In this document: positions 30,655 to 43,294 of the stretch, in pieces
Layout of the letters: each line of letters begins with the position of its first letter
Numbering within the stretch: position 1 is the stretch's first letter
Assembly: GCF_052324685.1 (NCBI RefSeq)
Contig: NC_135219.1
Span: 23,172,316-23,236,315, forward strand
Reading direction: 5' to 3'
Origin: Brachyhypopomus gauderio
Lineage: Eukaryota; Chordata; Actinopteri; Gymnotiformes; Hypopomidae
DNA: 64,000 bases
The notes under the pieces: model-generated
The model's input: only the letters and a program-made list of their open reading frames with translations
Told to the model about the DNA's origin: nothing
Database searches by the model: none
Program-made: the position numbers and the translations under genes

Positions 30655-33600
30655 ATGAGTTTTTACCCCAGGACAACTGACCAGCCAAGGCCTGGACAGG
30701 AACAGAACCACTTCAAAGACACACCAGGTTTTACCACTCATGGTGAGAAAAATACATTTTCATATACTGTACATCATTTTATACTTCTATGTAAGACAGT
30801 ATATTAATTCTTATGAGTATGGATTTCCATAGGCTTATTCATAATAATAAAAAGTTAAATATACCCATTTATATAGTAGGTTTCTAAGGTTCAGAAAAAT
30901 AACATGTTTATTTATTCTAGTGATGACTGTCAAGCTCTTTATTTCATGTGTACAGGATAATGTAATTAATGGAGCATGGGTTATTTCTTTGATTTCTTTG
31001 ACTCAGCACAATTTTCATAAATCCCACCATGTTACATATATGTATTAACATTGTCCATGTGGCCATGGAAAAAGCAAATAAAAATATTTTTTTTTTAAAA
31101 AGAAACAGATTTCTAACATGACATCACATTCTTAAGCATTCTCCCCACATTCTAATGGCATCACATGGCACCATAGCCCTTGTTATAATCACTTGTTCAT
31201 TGGGAAACACTTACAAGGCATTTGAGCCTCACTGGGAGGCGTGCTGGGTTTCACTTTACCTGCTGTGGGATTTTCAGGTGTGCCCTACAACCCCCAAGCG
31301 ACAGTGATCCACACGGATCCCTGTGGACCAGCACCCTTCCCTCACAGAAGGACGGCGGGACCCTCAGATGTCGGCCATGTTAACATCCCTGTAGAAGGAC
31401 CACTCCACACTGGTACTGTGTAACACTGAAGATTACATGCGTATTCAACAAACCAAATAATCATGCATGATGAAGTAGAAAAAAACATTTATTACATTTG
31501 TTTGTAAGGACTGGCAGAGGTGCAGAACCATCAGCTTTCTGCACATGACCTGACCAGTAAAACATCAGTTTTATCAGAAAATATGACATCACATATTCTT
31601 CAACATTGTAATGAATTCACATGGCACTGTAGCCCTGTGATATGTTTGGTGTAGAGTAGAGCACTTTAGAGTGGGCACCTTGACGACCCACATACAGTGT
31701 GGGTGTACTGTGACACTCTTTATCTGCTAGGCGGTTGTGTTTAGTCTAAGGTGATAATGCTTCGAATCATTGTTATACCAGCATAGTATAATACTGATAA
31801 TACATGTATATGGATTACAGATGTCATTTTTCACTATTTTAGTACACCCCCAAACAATCTAAACAAAACATTGTCATGCTGCTTTGCTGGTTTCTGATAC
31901 CTCATCTGGACTGTCTAGCAGTGTCTAGCAGAGGCGAGATGTGCTAGCCATGAGCAGAGCTAGGAGGTACTGTAGTTTGGCTCTTCAGTATCTACCAGTA
32001 TCAGAATTAAAATAATTCTGAATTGTGCCAAAATAATTAAATTAGTGCTGTCAATTCCAGGTGCCGCGATTAAAAGTCCTCACCAGGATTTTGCTCTGGC
32101 TTCCTGGATTGTGTTGATTCCACTAATTTTACCTGAATTGCTAATTAGAAAATCTAGCAAGCTTGAGCAAAATCCTGGTGAGGACTTTTAATCGCGGCAC
32201 CTGGAATTAACAGCACTAAATTAAATTGAATCAAATTGTATTGAAATGTAAGATTTCATGATGCAATGAACTAAAAGAATCATAACTAAGCTAAACTAAA
32301 ACTGGGTCACACATTTACTGAAGCTCTGATAAATGTCTTCCTGCTTCTGGGCTCACGGATGCCCTGCTTTCAGATATTCAGTACTACTTCATTGTGCTGC
32401 CATTACATGAATTGTAGCAAGATGCATATGAGAAGTTGCCGTTCTCGGTCCATCTTGCTTGAATCATATTTCAGTGGCACTTTCAGATAAAGAAACATGC
32501 AACGTAGTACTAAGGCACTGAGAAATGTTATGGTGAGGTAATTTCTGCTAATGTCCTTATTCGCCCATGCAGGTGAAGTTGGCTCCAGCAGGTGTTCTAA
32601 ACTGCCTGTGCTCACTTCACGCACGAGAGTGACCAGGTCAGGACTGATGAGGCCTTCTCCGCCCACCATCACAATGTTGCCTCCACTCCCCAAACCTGCT
32701 GGCCGAGAGCCACTCCGTGCCTTCAGGCCTGCCAAAGGTGAGCTCACTCTTTTGCTCTCCTGGAAATGGCATCCAAACCATTTGTTGCAGCAACTACAAC
32801 AAAAAAAGTAAAAAAAAAAAAAAAAAGTATTAAAAAAGCAAAAACTGCTTTGAAAGCCCTATAGGGGAGACCGGGTATGGTTGTAACATGGGGAGAGTTG
32901 TAACACCATCAGTTCCACTGATCACGGATAAGATAGGAGCCATATGATCATTTCAGTATTTACCCAATTCCTCCCTGATCCCACATGGAATATCAAGGCT
33001 GTAAACAGGCACATGCCGATTCCATCGAGAAAAAACTGAATGTATTTCATGTTCCATTCTTTACTTTAGCTGTGATATGTTTGGTGTAGAGTAGAGCACT
33101 TTAGAGTGGGCACCTTGACAGCCCACATACAGTGTGGGTGTACTGTGACACTCGTTATTTGCTAGGCGGTTGTGTTTAGTCTAAGGCAGGGGTCTCCAAC
33201 CTTTTTGAGACTGGGAGCTACTTCTTGGATACAAATTATTGCGGAGGGTTACCAGATTAGAACGCATCAATCGAACGAAAAGTTGGTTTGGGGGGGGGGG
33301 GGGGGGGGTGGCGAGGCGAACGAAAGTGTAATAATAATAGTAGCAAAAACATGACGTGGGTGACCCCTGGTTTATTCAATATTGACGGCAGTCTAACTTT
33401 TTGATTGACAGCTAATTGAGCAATAGCAAACGAGAGAGAGTGTGTTATAGTGAATATATGTACATGCCGTTACTTGACAACGCGTCCGCGGAGTGATACA
33501 GAGAACGAGAATACCGTGCTGCCAAAGCATATATCTATTAATCTTTGTAATCTATGTAACATGGCTTCTTTAAGTATTGGGTATCACCTGGCCAGCGTTA

Positions 33601-36600
33601 AGCAGTGGTATGCAGCAGCAGTCTGTGTGATATAAGGAGTTTGTGCTTTGTACCTACTTCTGTTGGCAAGGACAGTGTGAGCTTACAAGCAAGACTAGAC
33701 TTGAATGTTTTATTGCAGTCAGTTGATTGTGCCAGCACCCCACTCCCCAGAATGCCAATCCCACATGCCAAAATATCCATTATCATAATCTATTATTATT
33801 TAAAATGCAGTATGATCTGCAGGTCTTAATTTCATATGCTGGTCTGAAGATTGAACGTGTCCTCTACAGTTCTGTCTGTGTTTCATGTCCAGGTTCAGTG
33901 GAGCCTCCCCAGCTCCACTCTCCAGGGTGGAGGAGAGAGAGAGTGGGGAGACTTCACCGGAGCGGCAGACATCTTCAACCCTTGCTCCCAGACATCTTCG
34001 AAGCAGCTAACCCCAGTGATGCTGGTAGAGGTGACTTATTGATGTTGGCTTTACTTTATATGTCATTGAAATACCTGTACAAAATGTAGAATTTATAATG
34101 TTGCATCATTTGTTTTGTGTTAAAATATTGCTAAATACGATATTTGGGAACAAGGAGATCAGTTAGTCAGAAACTTCACTCAGGTGTCAAGTGAGCAGAG
34201 CTAAACTCATGAGCATGGATGCCCTTTCCCACGCAGGTTTGCCCAAATCCAGCCGCTTGCTACCTGGGAACCCCCCCGGGTATTTCCTACTGCCCTCCTA
34301 CCCTCTGGCCACTCTTCCGGGAGTGCAGCGAGACACAAGCCCTCGGCGCAGAGACCCGGGCCCGTGGAGGGACAGTACTGGTGAGTGCATGGCTACGTTG
34401 CTAAGAACGTGCTAGGCACACACAGTGAGGCATGGCTGGTTATTTGGGTGCCCGCTTAAGTTAAGTTGGTCTTGCACTAAGCTTGTCTTGCACTTGTTCC
34501 CACGTCAGTGGTAAATTGATGAGCAGATCTAATTTTGTGGTCATATATTCTATATGAATTTAATTTTAACCAACAAATGTGCATATACGTAGATCATTTA
34601 TAGTCACCACTTGTCAAATGTACAAAATACTTAAATTCAAATTTGATGATCTTCATCTGACATGGTTTCACTCAGTAATGGAACAGTGTCTAGCAGAGGC
34701 GAGATGTGCTAGCCATTAGCAGAGCTAGGCTAATGTATCTACCAGTATCAGAATTAAAATAATTCTGAATTGTGCCAAAATAATTAAATTGAATCAAATT
34801 GTATTGAAATGTAAGATTTCATGATGCAATAAACTAAAAGAATCACAAGCTAAACTAAAACTGGGTCACACATATACTGAAGCTCTGATAAATGTCTTCC
34901 TGCTTCTGGGCTCACGGATGCCCTGCTTTCAGTTATTCAGTACTACTTCATTGTGCTGCCATTACATGAATTGTAGCAAGATGCATATGAGAAGTTGCCG
35001 TTCTCGGTCCATCTTGCTTGAATCATATTTCAGTGGTACTTTCAGATAAAGAAACATATGCAACGTAGTACTAAGGCACTGAGAAATGTTATGGTGAGGT
35101 AATTTCTGCTAATGTCCTTATTCACCCATGCAGGTGAAGTTGGCTCCAGCAGGTGTTCTAAACTGCCTGTGCTCACTTCACGCACGAGAGGGACCTCGTC
35201 AGGACTGATGAGACCTTCTCCGCCCACCTCCCCAGTGGAAGCCCTGCAGGAGGAGAAGCCTGGCAGGAACCTCCACCTGGACCTCGCCCTCATACATGAC
35301 CCAGATGAGGAGCCAGTGGACAAGGAGGAGGTCAGTAGGAACATATATCATGTTGTACATAGTTGGAGTATCTCAGTCTCAGATGCATTAGTTTAACTAG
35401 TAAGTAAGTAAGTTTATTTATAAAGCACATTTTTTATGACTGAGTCAACCAAAGTGCTGTATAGAGGCTAAAAAGTACAATATATGCCCAACTCATAAAA
35501 AAAACATGTAGAATTTTACATAGCATAAAACATTTAAAATACATACAAATACACCAACTGATTACACCAACTGATACAACATAACTGATAGATTTCTTTG
35601 GTTGCTGCCTGCAAATGTTACTCAAGTGTTGTACTTTCTGGATTTTAATGCATAAACACAGCATTGGTCCTAATATAAGCTGACAAACCTAACGTCTACA
35701 TAATAAAGGCCCTGTAGCATCCCAGTATTAAATCTGACCATGCATGCGATATGCTTTGCTTAGGTGTCCAAATATGATGAGATGATGTTTCCTTCTGCTG
35801 ATGCTACATTTGCGTTTATCTCAGTTGTTAAGGATATCAACATAGTCCTAGCACTATGAGAGGGAGCATTGTCTGGTTGAGAGTATCCATCTCCCTTTGG
35901 GTATATGGTGGCTGTGAATAAATAAATGAACCTAGTTAAGATATGAAGAGTTTGGTTCCAAAATGCTATATCCATTTTGATCAATTTGAGTAAAAATGTG
36001 TTTTCTTTAAGTGGTAGGCTGAAAACCACAGTTTTTTGTTTCAAACTATCAAATACCATACTAAGGTTAAAAAAACTCAAACGAATTAAATCAAGATTTT
36101 AATATTTAAAGATTTATTTTTAAAAAACAATTCATTTTTTCACAAAACGCAATAAATCCATGCCATGTTTTTTTCAAAATGTCTTATATATCCTTTGTCA
36201 TTAATAGAAATTTTTTTTGACTGAAAATGTGCAAAATACAATAATAAATAACTGTAAATTATACATCTTAATATAATAGTTTGACCATTGGACATAAAAA
36301 CACAAATTCATATAATATATAAATTAATATTATTATAATAACCCCGCTCCTAGCTTGGTTATGAACAACCCCCAGCAAACAGTGTTTGTACATGAGTCAC
36401 AGAGCTAAATCTTTTCCACGTTTGATAATTTTGCGAGCTAAATGTGCGCACTTTAGCCAGTGCATTTCGCGGCGATGTAACGATTCTCGGTTAGGGGCTG
36501 GATAGTATTGTTGTATGTACTTGTACTTGACGGATATAGTGGGTATGGGCAGTTGCACTTGGGCTGACAGACTCTTTATTTTTCAGATGATGAACTCCCT

Positions 36601-37069
36601 GCGCCTCTTGCGTAAAAGAGTGGCTAAGAAGCGGGCTAAGGTGAATGCGAGTGGCAGAGAAGCAATGTTGCCTCCACTCACCAAACCTGCTGGCCGAGAG
36701 CCACTCCGTGCCTTCAGGCCTGCCAAAGGTGAGCTCACTCTTTTGCTCTCCTGGAAATGGCATCCAAACCATTTGTTGCAGCAACAACAACAAAAAAAGT
36801 AAAAGAAAAAAGTATTTAAAAAGTAAAAACTGCTTTGAAAGCCCTATACTACAAACAAAAAGCCCCTGCTGATCCTCTTGTACATTGCTATGCCTGCACC
36901 CATTAACATTGTTTTTCTGCACCATGAAGAAACCACTATGAAACCAGAAGTTATATTTGAGATTTTTGATAGAGTATGTGTTAATATGTATTGTGCTTTT
37001 CAGGATCTCAAGTGCAAAGCACCAGGGCGTCCCCTGCTGACGACATGTCTGAAGGAGTAATTGGCAGAG
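30648..37069 (+). CDS. togaram2: Exons 1-8 of TOGARAM-like copy 2
   Basis: Exons: e1 30648-30742 (ATG 30655), e2 31278-31412, e3 32573-32737 (the chimeric exon), e4 33893-34030, e5 34237-34380, e6 35134-35330, e7 36587-36728, e8 37004-37069. Lengths and phases equal those of copy 1. Coding differences from copy 1 are few (for example Arg to Cys early in e3). Introns differ by a 367-bp deletion relative to copy 1 after 31,885, a fold-back element at 32,044, a truncated hAT at 33,187, and loss of about 609 bp at 36,508. Confidence 0.7.
32044..32218. mobile_element. Fold-back MITE (175 bp), intron 2, copy 2 only
   Basis: The ends agtgctgtcaattccaggtg and its inverse (cacctggaattaacagcact) extend into arms of about 55 bases including ttaaaagtcctcaccaggat. 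The flanks both contain aattaaatt, an 8-9-bp duplication of the site seen intact in copy 1 at about 4,532-4,541. Such ends and duplication length suggest a hAT-type MITE. Confidence 0.8.
33187..33515. mobile_element. Truncated hAT-like element at the same site as the copy 1 element
   Basis: Starts CAGGGGTCTCCAACC immediately after GTCTAAGG (33,179-33,186), with the typical tttttgagactgggagctac continuation. No matching right end or second GTCTAAGG is found; the sequence joins host DNA near 33,516 at tgctgccaaagc. A G-run lies at 33,291-33,308. It is unrelated to the 832-bp element that occupies the equivalent target in copy 1. Confidence 0.65.
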
Positions 37070-37380
37070 GTTGGAATTGGTTTGCTCTTAACACTGCATT
37101 ACACAACACAATGTTTTAAATCTAGTTCTCCATGTTGAATAATGTTTTGCTGTCTTCAGGCTGATTTGACCAAAGTTGAGCTGATAGCCCTAAAAGTCCT
37201 AGTCAGTTTGTTTGGGTTCTGGTAAAGTGTGAGTGTCTTTTGTTTTATGGTGCCTGTCATGCATTTATAGCAGTTAACACTTATTGGGACACTTGTAAAG
37301 CTGCTTTGTGACAACGACTGTTGTAAAAAGCGCTATATAAATACATTTTGATTGATTGATTGATTGGTATTCCTCTCTAG

Positions 37381-40300
37381 ATGAACTCAAACCAGGAACT
37401 CCCAGGAAGGATCCCTACTCGCAGCAGACTTTACGGCCCTTCTCCAAACCAGACCTCGCTCTCGCTCAGAGCTTCAGTCTGCTTAGCTCTGATGACTGGT
37501 AAGTCACACCTGCAAAATTCTGAAGCATTTGGCTAGGGCAGGTTAAACAGCAAGTCATTTATGGTGTTCTGCATATATGGTAAGTATGCATGTATTTAGT
37601 GAAGTTTTTTCCTCTTTGTCCCGTTTCTTGTAGCATTTTTTCTTGCAGTAGCCGATGGTTACAGTGTGTGTCTATGTCCAATATCTTTATACAGGGAGAA
37701 GAAAATTGAAGGGTTGATGTTAATCCGTAGATTGACTCAGCATCACTCTGATGTGCTTGACAGCAGGCTTCATGAGGTCTGCATTGTTCTTATTCAAGAG
37801 GTAAGCCACTAGATTTGCCGACTGTGTATCGGTCTGAATTCTAAAATTGGCAGACACCATGAGCATGTACATATTACAGGTGATGTTGCTGACAAAGTCA
37901 AGTCAGAGTTAGCATAGCACTTTGAAATTCCTTTTTTATAAAAACATTTCTCATCTAATTGAAATTCAGATGGCATAGCTAACTGTAATTAGTGATTAAG
38001 GTATTTCCGCCTACATAACACATTGCAGTGGAGGATTATACTTATTACGATGGCGGTGGCAGTGTTGGATGTGGCTGAAACGAGCTGGAACGTCGTCTTT
38101 CCTGCAGGTGCAGAACCTGCGCTCTGCCGTGTCCCGCATGGCGGTGGTGTCCTTGAGGGAGTTGTACTCCAGCCTGCAGAAAGGGATGGACCAGGAAGTG
38201 GAGGCTACAGCTAAGGTCCTCCTTCACAAAGCAGCGGAGTCCAATGCCTTCATCAGGCAGGACGTGGACACAGCTCTGGACAGCATGGTGCAGAACTGCA
38301 CCCCCATTCGGAGCATGAACGCCCTTCTCGCTGGAGGACTCTGGTCAGTTAGCCTGCAGTGAGCTTTAAACTGAGGCTTTCAGATAATTTTTACATCTCC
38401 ATTGTTCTTTCAAAATATTGCCCTGGCCTATATCAATCAGGGTGGCCGCGGGTCCTTAAAAAGTCTTAAATGGTATTAAGTTAAATTTTTGTCAAATAAG
38501 GCCTTGAAAAGTCTTATTTTGTCTTAAATTTTCAACCAAAATATCCTAAATTTGCGGAGCTAAATTTAGGGAGGAATAATTCCGTCAGCCATGTGTTGAA
38601 ATTCGGGGGCGGATATCGGTAGATTCCAAATAAAATTTAATAAAATTCCAAATAAAATTAAAGCCAACTCGCAAGATCATACACGTTAAAATAAAGCACA
38701 AAAACTAATAATCAGTTAGTTTTTGTGCTTTATTTTAACGTGTATGTTCTTGCTAGTTGGTTTTAATTTTATTTGGAAAACAGTATTAAAAAGTCTTAAA
38801 ATGTCTAAATTTTCACTTGGTCAAACCTGTAGACACCCTGTCAATATTTTTAGTTATTTATCCTCTTGTATATTCTTTTTATTGCGTTCCATCTCCGCTC
38901 TGCTGATCCAAACTGCCCTTCACACCACTTAAAGAATAGGCTAGTTAGCTAGCTCACAGAGGACATGCAAACATTTTCTGTTTAAAAATTACAGATGTAC
39001 ACTAACTGGTGCAAACTAAGCCATCAAATAGAATATGATAATTTGATTGTGCACTTAGATCATACATAAGGGTATTAAGTTTCTTTATAGAAGCTAAAAG
39101 TTGTACTGTATACATTAATTGGATGGATTAATAGTTATTACCTTCTTTTTTTGAATGCCCTAATTGTTTTCCTTCTGTTTTCCTCAAAAGTCATCTGAAT
39201 GCTGCAGTAAGAAAGTGTACTGCTCGGCACTTGGCTACTTTGGTAGAGAAGATTGGTGCAGAGCGAATTATTCCTGCAGTCTCCAAGTTGGCACAGGACT
39301 CTTCCCAAGAAACCAGGTTAGTACTGGGATCAGAACGAGGATTCTACAAGGCTTATTCAGTTTCCCAGATAGTAATAAATGGTCGGTGTGCTGTGAGTTA
39401 CGGGTCTCTCACTCACGGTTCTCTCCTGTTTTGGGGTCTGTTCTTCGTCTCAGGCGCTTGGGCCGGCGTATGCTGCTGTTCCTGTCCTCCCACCATGACT
39501 TTGATAAGATGGTGGAAAAGTACATCCCTGCCAAAGACCTGGCAACCATCAGGGACACTGTCCACACTCTGAAATCCAAGGTAGCGATTCATGTTTGGAA
39601 ACATGATGAGGATTTTTTATCCCATTCAGCCACTATGCCCCATGTTTACTCACTAAACAAAGCTTATTCACAAAACTTTTAGGTGAAACAGACTGCAATA
39701 AAAAAAAACCATCTAAACTGTGATGGTAGACATATATTGTAAACAAATAATAAAGTACAGGGCAGTGCGTGGCACCACACATTGTATTTACAGTAAGGCA
39801 TGCACAGTGTAGTCCCAGACCCAGTAGTTAAAGGACAGAGCATAGTTCAAAATGAACCGGCTTGAAACCTTTGGGATAGAATCAAAGTATGAAGCAATAT
39901 GTGGACTTCAATATCATCACTCCATGTTTTGTGGTGATTTGTACGTGTGTATTCCCAGGAGAGGACAAAGTTGTCTAGGATTCCAAGATACAAGATGTGT
40001 CTCCCTCGTCTGGAGCAGCAAGAAGCTCCAGCCGCACAGGTGGAGCATCAGAACACGCAGCGAATGAAGCGCAGCCTTAGACACACGGTGAGGGACGTGA
40101 GCCCAGACGACGCGGCACCTCTGAAAGGTAACGGCTGACTTCGGCGAACGCTCCCCTCCTGTTTCCTGAGAACCTTACATTACCGCTTACCCGTGAACCT
40201 CTTTCCCATCAGACCTGCAGCTGAACAGTAGTCTTCCAGCACAGACTAAGACCGGTGTCATCCTGGATGATTTGCCCTCAAGCTCCAGAAACGCACGCAC

Positions 40301-40395
40301 CCCCAGAAGTCCCGTCAAAAGTTTGAGTCCTCCGCTTCATCCCAGCCCCCCCACAGCTGTCCCTACTAAAAACATGCTGCCACGACGCAGACGAG
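37381..40395 (+). CDS. togaram2: TOG cassette a (exons 9a-14a and 15), copy 2
   Basis: Exons: 9a 37381-37498, 10a 37695-37800, 11a 38108-38343, 12a 39191-39316, 13a 39454-39580, 14a 39959-40127, 15 40213-40395. All are the same length as in copy 1, including the 33-nt-shorter exon 12a. Exon 11a starts VQNLRSAVSRM, as in cassette b, whereas copy 1 cassette a reads VLHLRSAV. The helical TOG pattern is as described for copy 1. Confidence 0.8.
38438..38840. mobile_element. 403-bp non-autonomous DNA element, intron 11a, copy 2
   Basis: Same insertion as 12,066-12,468, with the TCAAT duplication at 38,433-38,437 and 38,841-38,845 and the internal hairpin at 38,646-38,778. Confidence 0.7.
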
Positions 40396-40657
40396 GTACC
40401 AGACTGATCAGAGCACGTCCGTCCCTTTCAAACAGTTCTGATGAGTGTTGCCTGCTCTTCAGTACTTCATGTGTGATCACTGCACTTGCATGTAAATTGC
40501 TTTGCTGTTAACACTGCATTACACAACAATGTTTTAAATCTAGTTCACCACATTGAATAATGTTTTGCTGTCAGCCTTCAAGCTAATTTGACCAAAGTTG
40601 AGCTGGTAGCCCTAAAAGTCCTAGTCAGTTTGTTTGGGTTCTGGTATTCCTCTCTAG

Positions 40658-43213
40658 ATGAACTCAAACCAGGAACTCCCAGGAAGGATCCCCACGAGCA
40701 GCAGACTTTACGGACCTTCTCCGATCCAGACCTCGCTCTCGCTCAGAGCTTCAGTCTGCTTAGCTCTGATGACTGGTAAGTCACGCCTGCAAAATTCTGA
40801 AGCATTTGACTAGGGCAGGTTAAACAGCAAGTCATTTATGGTGTTCTGCAAATATGGTAAGTATGCATGTATTTAGTGAAGTTTTTTCCTCTTTGTCCAT
40901 TTTCTTGTAGCATTTTTTTCTTTCAGTAGCCGATGGTTACAGTGTGTGTCTATGTTCAATATCTTCATACAGGGAGAAGAAAATTGAAGGGTTGATGTTC
41001 ATCCGTAGATTGGCTCAGCATCACTCTGATGTGCTTGGCAGCAGGCGTCATGATGTCTGCATTGTTCTTATTCAAGAGGTAAGCCACTAGATTTGCTGAC
41101 TGTGTATCGGTCTGAATTCTAAAATTGGCAGACACCATGAGCATGTACATATTACAGGTGATGTTGCTGACAAAGTCAAGTCAGCGATAGCAAAGTACTT
41201 TGAAATTCCTTTTTTATAAAAACATTTCTCATCTAATTGAAATTCAGATGGCATAGCTAACTGTAATTAGTGATTAAGGTATTTCCGCCTACATAACACA
41301 TTGCAGTGGAGGATTATACTTATTACGATGGCGGTGGCAGTGTTGGATGTGGCTGAAACGAGCTGGAACGTCGTCTTTCCTGCAGGTGCAGAACCTGCGC
41401 TCTGCCGTGTCCCGCATGGCAGTGGTGTCCTTGAGGGAGTTGTACTCCAGTCTGCAGAAAGGGATGGACCAGGAAGTGGAGGCTACAGCTAAGGTCCTCC
41501 TTCACAAAGCAGCGGAGTCCAATGCCTTCATCAGGCAGGACGTGGACACAGCTCTGGACAGCATGGTGCAGAACTGCACCCCCATTCGGAGCATGAACGC
41601 CCTTCTCGCTGGAGGACTCTGGTCAGTTAGCCTGCAGTGAGCTTTAAACTGAGGCTTTCAGATAGCAACAACAGTCACAAGAAGCTAACAAAGCACTGAT
41701 TTTGGCTGCGGTTTTTACTTTTCCATTGTTATTTCAAAATAGTGCCCTGGCCTATATCAATATTTTTAGTTATTTATCCTGTTAAATATTATTTTTATTG
41801 CATTCCACCTCCTCTCTTCTGATCCAAACTGCCCTTCACACCGCTTAAAGAATAGGCTAGTTAGCTAGCTTACAGAGGACATGCAAACATTTTCTGTTTA
41901 AAAAATACAGATGTACACTAACTGGTGCAAACTAAGCCATCGAATAGAATATGATCATTTGATTGTGCACTTAGATCATACATATGGGTATTAAGTTTCT
42001 TTATAGAAGCTAAAAGTTGTAGGCCTACTGTATACATTGATTGGATGGATTAATAGTTATTACCTTCTTTTTTTGAATGCCCTAATTTTTTTCCTTCTGT
42101 TTTCCTCAAAAGTCATCTGAATGCTGCAGTAAGAAAGTGTACTGCTCTGCACTTGGCTACTTTGGTAGAGAAGATTGGCGCTGGCCGCTTATTGTCTGGG
42201 GCGAAAGACGTCATAGCGAGAATTATCCCTGCAGTTTCCAAGTTGGCACAGGACGCTTCCCAAGAAACCAGGTTAGTACTGGGATCAGAACAAGGATTCT
42301 ACAAAGCTTATTCAGTTTCCCAGATAGTAATCTTTTGCTGATTCTTTTAGTCTCCTAGTCTGATACTCTGAAGTCAGCAAATGCTGTTAAATTGTAGAGT
42401 AATAGAAGCACTATCGTGTTTTCTACACACAGACGGCCTTGTAAAATTGTACCCTGGTAAGATAAATGGTCGGTGTGCTGTGAGTTACGGGTCTCTCACT
42501 CACGGTTCTCTCCTGTTTTGGGGTCTGTTCTTCGTCTCAGGCGCTTGGGCCGGCGTATGCTGCTGTTCCTGTCCTCCCACCATGACTTTGATAAGATGGT
42601 GGAAAAGTGCATCCCTGCCAAAGACCTGGCAACCATCAGGGACACTGTCCACACTCTGAAATCCAAGGTAGCGATTCATGTTTGGATACATGATGAGGAT
42701 TTTTTATCCCATTCAGCCACTATGCCCCATGTTTACTCACTAAACAAAGCTTATTCACAAAACTTTTAGGTGAAACAGACTGCAATAAAAAAACCATCTA
42801 AACTGTGATGGTAGACATATATTGTAAACAAATAATAAAGTACAGGGCAGTGCGTGGCACCACACATTGTATTTACAGTAAGGCATGCACAGTGTAGTCC
42901 CAGACCCAGTAGTTAAAGGACAGAGCATGGTTCAAAATGAACCGGCTTGAAACCTTTGGGATAGAATCAAAGTATGAAGCAATATGTGGACTTCAATATC
43001 ATCACTCCATGTTTTGTGGTGATTCGTACGTGTGTATTCCCAGGAGAGGACAAAGGTGTCTAGGAATGCGAAGATATAAGATGCGTCAGCCTCGTCTGGA
43101 GCAGCAAGAAGCTCCAGCCGCACAGGTGGAGCATCAGAACACGCAGCGAATGAAGCGTAGCCTTAGACACACGGTGAGGGACGTGAGCCCAGACGACGTG
43201 GCACCTCTGAAAG
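40658..43213 (+). CDS. togaram2: TOG cassette b (exons 9b-14b), copy 2
   Basis: Exons: 9b 40658-40775, 10b 40973-41078, 11b 41386-41621, 12b 42113-42271, 13b 42541-42667, 14b 43044-43213. The intron after 9b is uninterrupted, so this is the ancestral state for the 399-bp insertion of copy 1. Exon 14b is 170 nt with the same extra base as copy 1 and stops at TAA 43,077-43,079. Confidence 0.78.
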
Positions 43214-43294
43214 GTAACGGCTGACTTCGGCGAACGCTCCCCTCCTGTATCTTGAGAACCTTACCTTACCGCTTACCCGTGAACTCTATCCCAG

